In this document: positions 36,807 through 45,461 of the stretch, piece by piece
How the letters are laid out: the number at the start of each line of letters is the position of its first letter
Numbering within the stretch: the stretch's first letter is position 1
DNA from: JALORV01 sp963754065
Lineage (GTDB): Bacteria; Pseudomonadota; Gammaproteobacteria; Burkholderiales; Burkholderiaceae_F
Direction: 5' to 3'
DNA: 64,000 nt
Assembly: GCA_963754065.1 (NCBI GenBank)
Contig: CAVWFH010000034.1
Coordinates: forward strand, 62,001 to 126,000
Notes under the pieces: generated by a model
Seen by the model: the letters and a program-made list of their open reading frames with translations, nothing else
Database searches by the model: none
What the model was told of the DNA's origin: nothing
Translations under genes and position numbers: made by a program

Positions 36807-38333
36807 ATGCCCGCACAAGAGTATCTGCGCCGCATCCTGACGGCGCGCGTGTACGACGTCGCGATCGAATCGCCGCTCGAAGAAGCGCCGAAGCTGTCGG
36901 AGCGCACCCACAATCGCGTGCTGCTCAAGCGCGAGGACCTGCAGCCCGTCAAGAGCTTCAAGCTGCGCGGCGCTTACAACAAGATGGCGCGGCTCGACCG
37001 TGCGCAACTCAAGCGCGGCGTCATTGCGGCATCGGCCGGCAATCACGCCCAGGGCGTGGCACTGGCCGCGCAGAAGCTCGGCTGCCGCGCCGTCATCGTC
37101 ATGCCGGTGACCACGCCACAGGTCAAAGTTGAAGCCGTGCGTGCGCGCGGCGCCGACGTGGTCCTGTTTGGCGACTCGTACTCCGACGCCTACACGCATG
37201 CACTTGAAGTGCAGGCGAAGAAGAACCTCACCTTCGTACATCCGTTCGATGACCCGGACGTGATTGCTGGCCAGGGCACGATCGCGATGGAGATCCTGCG
37301 CCAGCACCACCCGGTGGACCACGGGCCGATCCACGCCGTCTTCGTCGCGATCGGCGGCGGTGGTCTCGCCGCCGGTGTCGGTGCCTACCTCAAGGCGCTG
37401 GCACCCGAGATCCGCGTGATCGGTGTGCAGACTTTCGATTCAGACGCGATGGCGCGCTCGATCGCGGCCGGACGGCGCGTTCAGTTGCACGACGTTGGGC
37501 TGTTTTCGGATGGGACCGCGGTCCGGCAGGTTGGCGAGGAAACCTTTCGGCTCTGCCGAAAGTTTGTCGACGAGATCGTCCTCGTGGACACCGATGCGAT
37601 CTGCGCGGCCATCAAGGATGTCTTTGCCGATACGCGTTCGATCCTCGAGCCCGCAGGCGCACTGGCGATTGCCGGTATGAAGTTCTACGCCGCGCGCGAG
37701 CGGCTCAAGGGCAAGACGATGGTGGCGATCGCCTGCGGAGCGAATATGAACTTCGACCGCCTGCGTTTTGTCGCCGAGCGCACCGAAGTGGGCGAGGCGC
37801 GCGAGGCACTGTTCGCCGTGACGATTCCCGAAGAGCGTGGCAGCTTCAGGCGTTTCTGCGAACTGGTCGGCAGCCGCAGCGTGACCGAGTTCAACTACCG
37901 CATCAGCGACGCCGCGTCGGCGCAGGTCTTCGTCGGCATCAGCACGTCCAATGCCGGCGACAATGAAAAGCTGGCGCGCAGCTTTCGCCAGCACGGCTAT
38001 GCCACGGTCGACCTGACCCACGACGAACTGGCGGCCGAGCACGTGCGCTACATGGTCGGCGGCAAGAGCGTCCTTGCCGAGGGTGAGCGCGTATTCCGCT
38101 TCGAGTTTCCGGAGCGGCCCGGAGCGTTGATGAAGTTCCTCACCAGCATGGCGCCGGGCTGGAACATCTCGATGTTCCACTATCGCAATCAGGGGGCCGA
38201 CTATTCGCGCGTGCTGGTCGGGTTGCAGGTGCCGACGTCCGAGCGGCGTGAGTTCGCGCGCTTCCTCGCCGAGCTCGGCTTTCGTCACTGGGACGAAACC
38301 GACAACCCAGCCTATCGACTATTCCTGGCCTGA
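36807..38333 (+). CDS. ilvA: Biosynthetic threonine ammonia-lyase (threonine dehydratase)
   Basis: Converts threonine to 2-oxobutanoate and ammonia, the first step of isoleucine synthesis, with pyridoxal phosphate. The 508-residue protein has PVKSFKLRGAYNKM (Schiff-base Lys near residue 51), SAGNHAQGVA, IGGGGLAAGVG (phosphate loop) and the CGANMNFDRL catalytic-domain end near residue 315. Residues from about 335 form two ACT-like regulatory repeats (EERGSFRRFCELVGSR, FPERPGALMKFLTSM) that would sense isoleucine and valine. GGAGGAGAG precedes the ATG. Length is the standard for allosteric IlvA. Confidence 0.97.
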   Translation: MPAQEYLRRILTARVYDVAIESPLEEAPKLSERTHNRVLLKREDLQPVKSFKLRGAYNKMARLDRAQLKRGVIAASAGNHAQGVALAAQKLGCRAVIVMPVTTPQVKVEAVRARGADVVLFGDSYSDAYTHALEVQAKKNLTFVHPFDDPDVIAGQGTIAMEILRQHHPVDHGPIHAVFVAIGGGGLAAGVGAYLKALAPEIRVIGVQTFDSDAMARSIAAGRRVQLHDVGLFSDGTAVRQVGEETFRLCRKFVDEIVLVDTDAICAAIKDVFADTRSILEPAGALAIAGMKFYAARERLKGKTMVAIACGANMNFDRLRFVAERTEVGEAREALFAVTIPEERGSFRRFCELVGSRSVTEFNYRISDAASAQVFVGISTSNAGDNEKLARSFRQHGYATVDLTHDELAAEHVRYMVGGKSVLAEGERVFRFEFPERPGALMKFLTSMAPGWNISMFHYRNQGADYSRVLVGLQVPTSERREFARFLAELGFRHWDETDNPAYRLFLA

Positions 38334-38344
38334 CGGAGAGCCCG

Positions 38345-38821
38345 TTGCTCAGACTGATACTCAACTCCAGCCGCTACCTGGTCGTGGCCGCCGTGGTCGG
38401 CGCCCTGGCCGCCTCGCTGGCGCTCTATGTCTACGGCCTTGCCGAGACCGGCGTCGTGATCGTGCGCGCCATCGAGAAGGCGGAGATCAGCAGCAAGGGT
38501 GCGAAGGCGATGGCCCTCGAGTTCATCGAGATCGTCGACCTGTTCCTGCTCGGCACCGTGCTGCTGATGATCAGCCTCGGCTTCTACGAACTTTTCATCC
38601 GCTCCGATCTCGACCTGCCGGAGTGGTTGCACTTCCGCAACTTCGACGACCTGAAGCTCAAGCTGGTCGGCGTCGTCATCGTGGTGCTGGCGGTGCTGTT
38701 CCTCGGCCACGTGGTCGCCTGGAACGGCGAACGCGACTTGCTGCGGCTGGGCGCGGCCATTGCGCTGGTGATTGCCGCACTGACCTACTTCCTGTCGATT
38801 TCCAAGGGCAGCAAGGGCTGA
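38345..38821 (+). CDS. YqhA-family inner membrane protein (UPF0114)
   Basis: A 158-residue membrane protein with three or four hydrophobic segments (residues 10-31, 61-80, 105-125, 135-151). The features SSRYLVVAAVVGALAASLAL, LEFIEIVDLFLLGTVLLM and YELFIRSDLDLPEWL are those of the UPF0114/YqhA family, which has no established function. The start is a TTG after GGAGAG, 11 bases after the ilvA stop, so cotranscription with ilvA is likely. Confidence 0.88.
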   Translation: MLRLILNSSRYLVVAAVVGALAASLALYVYGLAETGVVIVRAIEKAEISSKGAKAMALEFIEIVDLFLLGTVLLMISLGFYELFIRSDLDLPEWLHFRNFDDLKLKLVGVVIVVLAVLFLGHVVAWNGERDLLRLGAAIALVIAALTYFLSISKGSKG

Positions 38822-38967
38822 GGTCCGCCGCGGCTGTGTGACCGCCGTCGAGCTTGTCGAATTTTCCGCATCGAGCCTGCCGAAGCCGCCGCTGCTGACG
38901 GCGCGACCCATCTTCATCATGCGTCCCGTCCGGTGCTCACCGGGCAACTAACCGGGCGGGGGCCGAC

Positions 38968-39282
38968 ATGTACGAGATGAACGACGAAGCGATGGCGTTG
39001 ACCGTGGCCGAAGCGACGATGCAGGACTTCCTGGCGGCCGTGATGCTGGTCGAGCGCTCGCCGGCACCTATCCCGACCGTGCGCGTGCAGCCGTCGCGAC
39101 CCCTGATCGAATACCCGGTGACACGTCACCCCGTACGCAGCCGCTTGCAGCCGGCCGCCATCCGCACTGTGACCATGCCGCGGCCGGTGGCGCATGCCGA
39201 CAAAACGGCCCCGGTCGCTGGCGCACGCACCGTCTACTGGCTGGCGCTGGCCGCCGCTATGGCGGCGGTCGTGTTGCTCTAG
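38968..39282 (+). CDS. Small hypothetical protein with C-terminal membrane anchor
   Basis: A 104-residue protein: an acidic methionine-rich start (MYEMNDEAMALTVAEATMQD), a proline/arginine linker, and one hydrophobic segment at the very end (VYWLALAAAMAAVVLL). This topology is tail-anchored. A GC-rich AG-poor site (GGGCGGGGG) precedes the ATG. I do not recognise a family. It converges on the DUF454 gene with a 4-base overlap at the ends. It could be a false frame, but codon use looks normal. Confidence 0.5.
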   Translation: MYEMNDEAMALTVAEATMQDFLAAVMLVERSPAPIPTVRVQPSRPLIEYPVTRHPVRSRLQPAAIRTVTMPRPVAHADKTAPVAGARTVYWLALAAAMAAVVLL

Positions 39283-39701
39283 TGCCGCGGGCGGTCGCGC
39301 GAGGGCATGCGGTAGAGCCACACCGCCAGCCCGACGCCCATAACCGCCAGCAGCCCCTTCAGCCATAGCGGCTCGACGAAGAACACGATCGACGTGCCCA
39401 GGGTCAGCGACATCAGCGCGACGGCGGTGAGCTTGGTCTTGTACGGGATGCTGCGGTGGCGCTCCCACTCGTGGATGATCGGTCCGAACGTGCGCTGCGT
39501 GAGCAGCCAGTCGTAAAAGCGGCGAGAACCACGCGCATAGCAGGCGGCGGCCAGCAGCACGAACGGAGTGGTCGGCAGCAGCGGAAGAAAAATCCCGATC
39601 AGGCCGAGTACGAGAGCCAGGGTCCCTGCTGCAAGGAAGAAGGCTCGAACCCAACGCGAACGGTGTTCAACCGCCTCGGCGCGCGGCTCAGCCGAATTCA
39701 A
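39279..39701 (-). CDS. DUF454 (YbaN-like) membrane protein
   Basis: A 140-residue inner membrane protein. The DUF454 signature is clear: LGLIGIFLPLLPTTPFVLLA, followed by ARGSRRFYDWLL, FGPIIHEWERHRSIPYKTK and a second membrane pair near the end. The start is a TTG that overlaps the stop of the upstream recombinase-named gene (TTGA), with the protein beginning LNSAEPRAEA. Family function is unknown. It is the last gene of a five-gene minus-strand run. Confidence 0.9.
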   Translation of the reverse strand: MNSAEPRAEAVEHRSRWVRAFFLAAGTLALVLGLIGIFLPLLPTTPFVLLAAACYARGSRRFYDWLLTQRTFGPIIHEWERHRSIPYKTKLTAVALMSLTLGTSIVFFVEPLWLKGLLAVMGVGLAVWLYRMPSRDRPRH

Positions 39702-41728
39702 TGCGAGCCCTGCTCTTGCCCGGCGCCGGCGGGCGTGTCGAGCGGCGGCCACAGGAACTCGCCGGGGTGCGAGACGAGCCGTCCGCGGATCGCGCGGTAC
39801 ACCTTGGCGCGGTTGGTCGGCGAAATATCGACCGCACGCATCGCCACCCGCAGAGCCAGTCCGAAACTGACGCCGACATTCAGCGCGCCGATGACGACGA
39901 TGCCGGCGACCGCCATCCAGAAGGGCGCCGTCTTCAACGCATCGAGGCCGAGCGAGAATGCCGCCACCGCCACCTGGCCGGTTGACAGCGTCACGTGGCG
40001 CACTTCGATCGGCAGTCCGAAGAAGGCGAACACCAGGGGTGTCAGTCCGAGCAGGACGCCGAGGCCGATGTTGCCGGCGAGTCCGGCGATGTTGTCGCGC
40101 CACCAGTCGGCGCGCTCGCGCGCTCCATCCGCTCCGAGGCGGTGCACGCGGCGGGCGTTGGTCGCAATCGCGGCATGCAGCTGGCGCACGGTGAAGGCGT
40201 TGTCCGCCCATCCGGCAAAGAGCCCCGAGAGCCACAGCAGCACACCGGTGTAGGCGGCGAACAGAAACGACGGCCCAAGCACCGAGTGCGATCGCAGCAC
40301 CTCGCGCGCCTTGGCGTCGGAAAGCGGCCCGTCGCCGAAGACCAGCCACCAGAGCAGGGCGACGGCGAGTACGGCCGGCATGACCGCTATCAGGTTGCCG
40401 AACACGGAGGCGACCTGGGACCGGACCAGCGCCGCGCTCTCGCTCACCAGCGCCTCCACCTGGCCGGGCCGTTCGAGTTCACGCATGCGCGCGGCCAGCG
40501 CCGGGGCCGTCATGGCGGGCTGCTTGGTGGCGACCGTGAAGTGCGCCAGCGCGATCAGCACGAACACGCCCGCGTAGTTCAGCGAAGCGAAGAGGCCCTC
40601 CCAGAACGGCGGCATGTGCGCGGCCGTGATCGCGAACTTGAAGTACACCGCAATGGCCATCAGTGCACCGCCGCCGGCGCTGATCGCCAGCATGTGTCGG
40701 TACTGCGCACGAGTGCCTGCGATGTAGTGTGTTCCGGTCTCCGCATTGCGCTCGGCGATCCGGCGCGACAGCAGCCGCATGTTTTCGCCCCACAGCGCAC
40801 CGACGCCGCGGGACTGCGCGTCCCGGCGCACGGCGTTCATCACCTCGCGCAGGATGTGCAGCGAGTCCTCGCCGGACATCCAGCGCGCCACCCTCTTCAC
40901 ACGCTCGAGCTGCGCCCTTGTCCGTTCGCTGAGATAGAAGAGATCGACCGAGACACCGGTCTCCGTCAGCTTGGCATGCAGCGTCGCCAGCAGCGCCAGA
41001 CTTTCGTCGACGACGTGTTCCAGCTCGTTGCGAGATGTTTCATCGCGAGCGGCCAGGAACGCCTCCACGGCGGCGACCAACCGGCCAAAGGGGCTGTCCA
41101 GCGCGCTGCTGTCGGCAAAGCGCCGGCGCATCTCGGACGCAAGGCCGACCGCCTGGGCTTCGGAAGCCAGTGTCAACATTGCCGCGCCGAGTTGCGGATC
41201 CAGTTTCGCGGCTGACTCGGGCCCGATGAAGAGCCGCGCGACCCGGCGCGCGTCCTCGCCGGGCAGCAGGTCGATCCACGCGACTGTCCTGCCGCCGAGC
41301 AGTGTGCCGATCAGCCGCGCGGGCTCCTTGCGGAAGTCGGGTTGCGGCAGCACCGCCGCGAGACAGCGCTCGTAGAGTTCGGTCATGAAGCCTGCGCGCC
41401 GGGGTATGGCGCCGACCCCCATCAACTGTTCGAGATCGAGGTCATCGAGCAGCCCCGTGAGTGCGGCCCTTACAGCACGACCGCCGTCGGTGTCGCGTTC
41501 GGACACTTGCAACAGGAATCGCATGCGCGTGTGGGCCCTCGCGATGCCCTCGCTGTCGGCGGCGTCGTCGAGATCCTTCTCGATCCAGCGCAGCGCCGCA
41601 CGGACCCACTCGACGCGGTCGATCGCGTTCCGGGCGCGCATCGCGGCGGCCAGCAGCTGATCGAGTTCGGGAGCCTCGGTCTCCACGGCTGGCCGCCGCG
41701 AGAGCCGTCTGAAGATGCGCCATTCCAT
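39698..41728 (-). CDS. SpecificRecomb-family membrane protein (historically 'site-specific recombinase')
   Basis: A 676-residue protein of the family long named after Neisseria site-specific recombinase Gcr (PF10136-type). The N-terminal 340 residues are soluble and helical; THYIAGTRAQYRHMLAISAG then leads into several membrane segments (about residues 345-365, 380-400, 455-475, 495-515, 560-580, 605-625). No Tyr or Ser recombinase catalytic motif is present (no HxxR...Y nor resolvase Ser box). The C-terminus keeps the family end VGVSFGLALRVAMRAV and LWPPLDTP. A transport or envelope role fits the topology better than recombination. It follows ttcA by 6 bases. Confidence 0.85.
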   Translation of the reverse strand: MEWRIFRRLSRRPAVETEAPELDQLLAAAMRARNAIDRVEWVRAALRWIEKDLDDAADSEGIARAHTRMRFLLQVSERDTDGGRAVRAALTGLLDDLDLEQLMGVGAIPRRAGFMTELYERCLAAVLPQPDFRKEPARLIGTLLGGRTVAWIDLLPGEDARRVARLFIGPESAAKLDPQLGAAMLTLASEAQAVGLASEMRRRFADSSALDSPFGRLVAAVEAFLAARDETSRNELEHVVDESLALLATLHAKLTETGVSVDLFYLSERTRAQLERVKRVARWMSGEDSLHILREVMNAVRRDAQSRGVGALWGENMRLLSRRIAERNAETGTHYIAGTRAQYRHMLAISAGGGALMAIAVYFKFAITAAHMPPFWEGLFASLNYAGVFVLIALAHFTVATKQPAMTAPALAARMRELERPGQVEALVSESAALVRSQVASVFGNLIAVMPAVLAVALLWWLVFGDGPLSDAKAREVLRSHSVLGPSFLFAAYTGVLLWLSGLFAGWADNAFTVRQLHAAIATNARRVHRLGADGARERADWWRDNIAGLAGNIGLGVLLGLTPLVFAFFGLPIEVRHVTLSTGQVAVAAFSLGLDALKTAPFWMAVAGIVVIGALNVGVSFGLALRVAMRAVDISPTNRAKVYRAIRGRLVSHPGEFLWPPLDTPAGAGQEQGSH

Positions 41729-41734
41729 GACGCG

Positions 41735-42733
41735 TTACTCGGCCTCGGCGAAGCGGATCACGCCGTCGGTCGACTCCACAATCGGCTCGGACACCGACGT
41801 GCACGGATCGTCGTCGAACGCGATGTCGCCCTCCGGCTCCTGCTGGCCGCTCGGACGCAGCGTGGCGAAGTCGAAGAGCTGCGCATCCATCAGATGCGAG
41901 GGTACGACGCGGGCGAGCGCGTTGAACGTATTCTCGACGCGGCCAGGAAAGCGCCGCTCCCACTCCTGCAGCATGCGCTTGACTTCCTGGCGCTTGAGGT
42001 TGGGCTGCGAGCCGCACAGGTTGCAGGGAATGATCGGAAACTGCTGCACCTGCGCATAGCGCGCGAGATCGTCCTCCTTCACGTAGGCGAGCGGCCGTAT
42101 CACGACATGGCGGCCGTCGTCCGACACGAGCTTGGGCGACATGCCCTTCAAGCGGCCGCCATAAAACAGATTCAGGAAAAAGGTCCCGAGGATGTCGTCG
42201 CGATGGTGGCCGAGCGCGATCTTGGTGGCGCCGAGTTCGCCCGCCACGCGGTAAAGCACCCCGCGCCGCAGCCGTGAGCACAGCGAACACATGGTCTTGC
42301 CCTCGGGAATGATGCGCGTGACGATCGAGTAGGTGTCCTGGGTCTCAATGTGGAACGGCACCCCCCGGCGTCGCAGGTACTCGGGCAGAACGTCAGCGGG
42401 GAAGCCCGGTTGCTTCTGGTCGAGATTCACCGCAACGATGTCGAAGTCGATTGGTGCCCGCGCGCGCAATGTAAGCAGCAGTTCGAGCAGGCTGTAGCTG
42501 TCTTTGCCGCCGGACAGGCACACCATCACCTTGTCGCCGCTGTCGATCATGCTGAACTCGCCGATCGCCTGCCCGGTGAGGCGCAGCAGGCGCTTCTCGA
42601 GCTTGTGGTTCTCGTGTGCGAGCCGGGCCGCACTGCGCGGGTCGGGTTGATCGCGCGTCGGTGCGGCGACGGGTGCGCTGACTTCCCGCGTCGCGCCTGG
42701 AACGTCACACTTTGCCAGGCCCGGCGGGCTCAT
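41735..42733 (-). CDS. ttcA: tRNA 2-thiocytidine(32) synthetase
   Basis: Thiolates cytidine 32 of certain tRNAs using ATP and a 4Fe-4S cluster. The 332-residue protein has the PP-loop SGGKDSY (about residue 75), the cluster cysteines in CSLCSRLRRG and the later CNLCGSQPNLKR, and GHHRDD. The N-terminal 50 residues before HKLEKRLLRL are a variable extension. Its ATG overlaps the folB stop by four bases. Normal length and all key residues present. Confidence 0.97.
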   Translation of the reverse strand: MSPPGLAKCDVPGATREVSAPVAAPTRDQPDPRSAARLAHENHKLEKRLLRLTGQAIGEFSMIDSGDKVMVCLSGGKDSYSLLELLLTLRARAPIDFDIVAVNLDQKQPGFPADVLPEYLRRRGVPFHIETQDTYSIVTRIIPEGKTMCSLCSRLRRGVLYRVAGELGATKIALGHHRDDILGTFFLNLFYGGRLKGMSPKLVSDDGRHVVIRPLAYVKEDDLARYAQVQQFPIIPCNLCGSQPNLKRQEVKRMLQEWERRFPGRVENTFNALARVVPSHLMDAQLFDFATLRPSGQQEPEGDIAFDDDPCTSVSEPIVESTDGVIRFAEAE

Positions 42734-43128
42734 GCCGTCTCCTTGAAGTGCACAACCTCGACGCCGACCGCATCGACGTCGTCGTAGACATCAGGCTTTT
42801 CGCTCGCCACGCGCACGGCGCGCACGGCGGGGTGCGCGAGCAGGCTGCGGGCGATGTCGTCGACCAGCGTTTCCTGCAGATTGATGTGGCCCTGCTCGAG
42901 GCGATGGCGGATCGTCAGCCGTATGAAGTCGTAGTCGACGACTTCATGGATCCGGTCATGCCGTGGCGTCGACAGCGCCAGCGCGACATACAGATCGACG
43001 TTGAGTGCGAGGCGCTGCGCGCCCGCCTTCTCGAACGCATGAATACCGATGTTGGCGTCCACCACGAAATTGCGCACAAACAGGCGGCGACAGTCGGCCA
43101 GGCGCGGATCGAACAGGCCGTTCATCAT
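42730..43128 (-). CDS. folB: Dihydroneopterin aldolase
   Basis: Folate pathway enzyme that splits dihydroneopterin into 6-hydroxymethyl-dihydropterin and glycolaldehyde. The 132-residue protein has LFVRNFVVDANIGIHAFEKA at the start, VVDYDFIRLTIRH (substrate site) and LQETLVDDIARSLL, then EKPDVYDDVDAVGVEV. Active-site residues are similar to known FolB but the N-terminal extension of about 15 residues is unusual. It overlaps folM (ATGA) and ttcA (ATGA), a tightly coupled operon. Confidence 0.92.
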   Translation of the reverse strand: MMNGLFDPRLADCRRLFVRNFVVDANIGIHAFEKAGAQRLALNVDLYVALALSTPRHDRIHEVVDYDFIRLTIRHRLEQGHINLQETLVDDIARSLLAHPAVRAVRVASEKPDVYDDVDAVGVEVVHFKETA

Positions 43129-43928
43129 GCGGCGGCCGGGGGCGATGCGGGCTCGGTAAGAAACATGACGTCACGGTGACTCGGAACAAGGTGCTGTCCG
43201 CCGTCGACCAGCAGCGTGGTGCCGGTAATGGCGTCGGCCCGGGCGACAAACACGACGGCGCTGGCAATGTCCTCGGGCTGGCTCGAGCGACCGAGCGGGG
43301 TCGCGGTGTGCGCTACGGCAAAGCCGGCTTCCGACTGATCGCCCGACGGCAGCGTGATGCCCGGCGCGATGCCGACCACGCGGACGCGCGGGGCAAGTGC
43401 CTGTGCGAGCAGCACCGTGGCCTCGCGCAATGCGGCCTTGGACAGGGTGTACGAAAGGAAGTCCGGATTCGGATTCCACAGCTTCTGGTCGAGCAGGTTG
43501 ATCACGACGCCACGCTCGTCCGGCGCCAGTGTCGCGTGCAGGGACTCGGCCAGCAGCACGGGCGCCGCAACGTTTGTCCGCATGCAACGGATCAGCGACT
43601 CGGCCGAGAAGGTGGCGGCACTGTCGTGCTCGAACAGCGATGCGTTGTTGACGATGCAGCGGACCTCGCCCAGTTCATGTGCGCACTCGGCCAGCAAGCT
43701 GCGCACCCCGGCCTCGACCGCGAGGTCGCGGTTGACTGCGATGGCCCGTTGTCCGAGCGCCTCGATCTCGCGCACGGTATCGAGCGCCTCGTCGCGGGAC
43801 GTCGCGTAGTGCACCGCGATGTCCCAGCCGTCGCGGGCGAGCGCGAGCGCGATCTCGCGACCGATGCGGCGCGCCGCGCCCGTGACGAGCGCAGCGCCGG
43901 CAGACGTTGTCCTGCGGCGAGTCATCAT
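43125..43928 (-). CDS. folM: SDR family dihydromonapterin/pteridine reductase
   Basis: Short-chain dehydrogenase likely to reduce dihydromonapterin or dihydrofolate with NADPH. The 267-residue protein has VTGAARRIGREIALALARDG (nucleotide site; the TGxxRRxG with Arg marks pteridine reductases), NNASLFE, and the catalytic YTLSKAAL (YxxxK) around residue 175. It lies first in the folM-folB-ttcA run, a usual arrangement that supports the pterin role. Two adjacent ATGs are possible starts (43928 or 43925). Confidence 0.9.
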   Translation of the reverse strand: MMTRRRTTSAGAALVTGAARRIGREIALALARDGWDIAVHYATSRDEALDTVREIEALGQRAIAVNRDLAVEAGVRSLLAECAHELGEVRCIVNNASLFEHDSAATFSAESLIRCMRTNVAAPVLLAESLHATLAPDERGVVINLLDQKLWNPNPDFLSYTLSKAALREATVLLAQALAPRVRVVGIAPGITLPSGDQSEAGFAVAHTATPLGRSSQPEDIASAVVFVARADAITGTTLLVDGGQHLVPSHRDVMFLTEPASPPAAA

Positions 43929-43993
43929 GGCAGTTCCGGAACCGCGCAAGTGTAGCCGGCGAGTGCCGTAGGGCTTGGCTACCATGCCGATCG

Positions 43994-45142
43994 ATGCACC
44001 GCTCGCGCTCCCCGTTGCCCGAACCCACGGCCGATCAGCGCGCGCACAGTGAAAGACTGTGCGCGTTGATCGCTTCGGAGATCGCCGCCTACGGCGGCTG
44101 GATTCCCTTCGACCGCTACATGCAGCAGGTGCTGTATGCGCCGGGTCTGGGTTACTACGCGGCCGGCGCACGCAAGTTCGGCGATTCGGCAACCGGCGGA
44201 GACTTTGTCACCGCGCCGGAAGTCTCGCCGCTCTTTGGACAGGCACTCGCGGTTCAGGTGGCCCAGGTTTTTGCACACACGCCGAACTGCATCGTCGAAT
44301 TCGGCGCCGGATCGGGCCGACTCGCGAGCGAACTGCTGCGGGCACTGCGACGGCTCGGCACGCCGTGCCAGCGCTACGCGATCGTCGAAGTTTCGGCTGA
44401 ACTGCGGGAGCGTCAGCAGGTGCTGCTTGCGGGCGAGCCGGTCGAATGGTTGACGGCGACGCCGGCCGACTTCGCAGGTGTGATGCTGGCCAACGAGGTG
44501 CTCGATGTGATGCCGGTGCGGCTCTTCGTCAAACGCGCGGGAGCGGTCGCCGAGCGGGGCGTCGGGACGCACGACGGCCACTTCAAGTTCGTTGAGCGTG
44601 CCGCGCCGCCCGACCTGGTCGCTGCGGTGGCCGACATCGAACGCGAGGTGGGCGAGTTGCCTGACGGCTACGGTTCGGAGATTGGTTTCGACGCCGTCGC
44701 GTGGATGAACTCGGTGCCCCAGTGGTTGACGCGCGGGGCGCTCATCACCATCGACTACGGCTTTCCACGACGGGAGTACTACCACCCACAACGCCTGATG
44801 GGCACGATCATGTGTCACTACCGCCACTTCGCCCACAGCGACGTCTTCTGGCTACCAGGCCTGAATGACCTGACCGCGCATGTCGACTTCAGCGCGATGG
44901 CGCAGGCCGCTCACCAGGGGGGTCTGCAGGTCCTCGGGTACACCTCGCAGGCGCACTTCCTGCTCAATTGCGGCCTCGTCGACCTGCTCGGTACGCAGCA
45001 CACCGCGGCACGCAGCAGCGAAGCGCATCGCCTGGTGTCCGAGGCGGAGATGGGCGAACTGTTCAAGGTGATGGCGGTCGGTCGCGGGCTGGCTGCTCCA
45101 TTGGTCGGCTTCGCGCACGGCGATCGAACGGCGCGTCTCTGA
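43994..45142 (+). CDS. MidA-like SAM-dependent methyltransferase (NDUFAF7 family)
   Basis: A 382-residue protein of the MidA/NDUFAF7 family (DUF185), which in mitochondria dimethylates an arginine of complex I. Motifs: GWIPFDRYMQQVLYAPGLGY and GDFVTAPEVSPLFG at the N-terminal, IVEFGAGSGRLASELLRAL (SAM loop), LANEVLDVMPVRLF and TIDYGFPRREYYHPQRLMGT. The target in bacteria is unknown. The ATG at 43994 gives the conserved start. It is divergent from folM with 65 bases between. Confidence 0.92.
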   Translation: MHRSRSPLPEPTADQRAHSERLCALIASEIAAYGGWIPFDRYMQQVLYAPGLGYYAAGARKFGDSATGGDFVTAPEVSPLFGQALAVQVAQVFAHTPNCIVEFGAGSGRLASELLRALRRLGTPCQRYAIVEVSAELRERQQVLLAGEPVEWLTATPADFAGVMLANEVLDVMPVRLFVKRAGAVAERGVGTHDGHFKFVERAAPPDLVAAVADIEREVGELPDGYGSEIGFDAVAWMNSVPQWLTRGALITIDYGFPRREYYHPQRLMGTIMCHYRHFAHSDVFWLPGLNDLTAHVDFSAMAQAAHQGGLQVLGYTSQAHFLLNCGLVDLLGTQHTAARSSEAHRLVSEAEMGELFKVMAVGRGLAAPLVGFAHGDRTARL

Positions 45143-45269
45143 GCGTGCGGCGAGGGGCCCGGGGCCGGGCCGGGCGCGGGTCGTTCGTGACTACCGGGTT
45201 CACCACGACCGATTCATCACCGCCGGTCCTGATCTGGCGCACTGCGCCGCGTAAACTCGTTGCATTCCC

Positions 45270-45461
45270 ATGAAATGGCTGCTGACCACCTTCCTCGCGC
45301 TGCTCGTCCTGACCGCATTGCAGCCGTGGCTGCAGCGGCTTGGCATTGGTCGGCTGCCGGGCGATGTCCGCTTCAAGATCCATGGGAAGGAGGTGCTGCT
45401 GCCGTTCACCAGCACCATCGTGTTGTCGCTTTTGTTGATGCTAATCGCGCGGCTGTTCTGA
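45270..45461 (+). CDS. DUF2905 small membrane protein
   Basis: A 63-residue protein with two membrane segments (LLTTFLALLVLTALQPWL and TSTIVLSLLLMLIARLF) separated by the family loop RLPGDVRFKIHGKEVLLPF. This is typical DUF2905. The function is unknown. Its 3' end overlaps the end of cca by 21 bases, tail to tail. Confidence 0.9.
   Translation: MKWLLTTFLALLVLTALQPWLQRLGIGRLPGDVRFKIHGKEVLLPFTSTIVLSLLLMLIARLF

Noticed and set aside
37440..38288. 282-codon reverse frame opposite ilvA
   Set aside because: Complete overlap with a clearly conserved gene.
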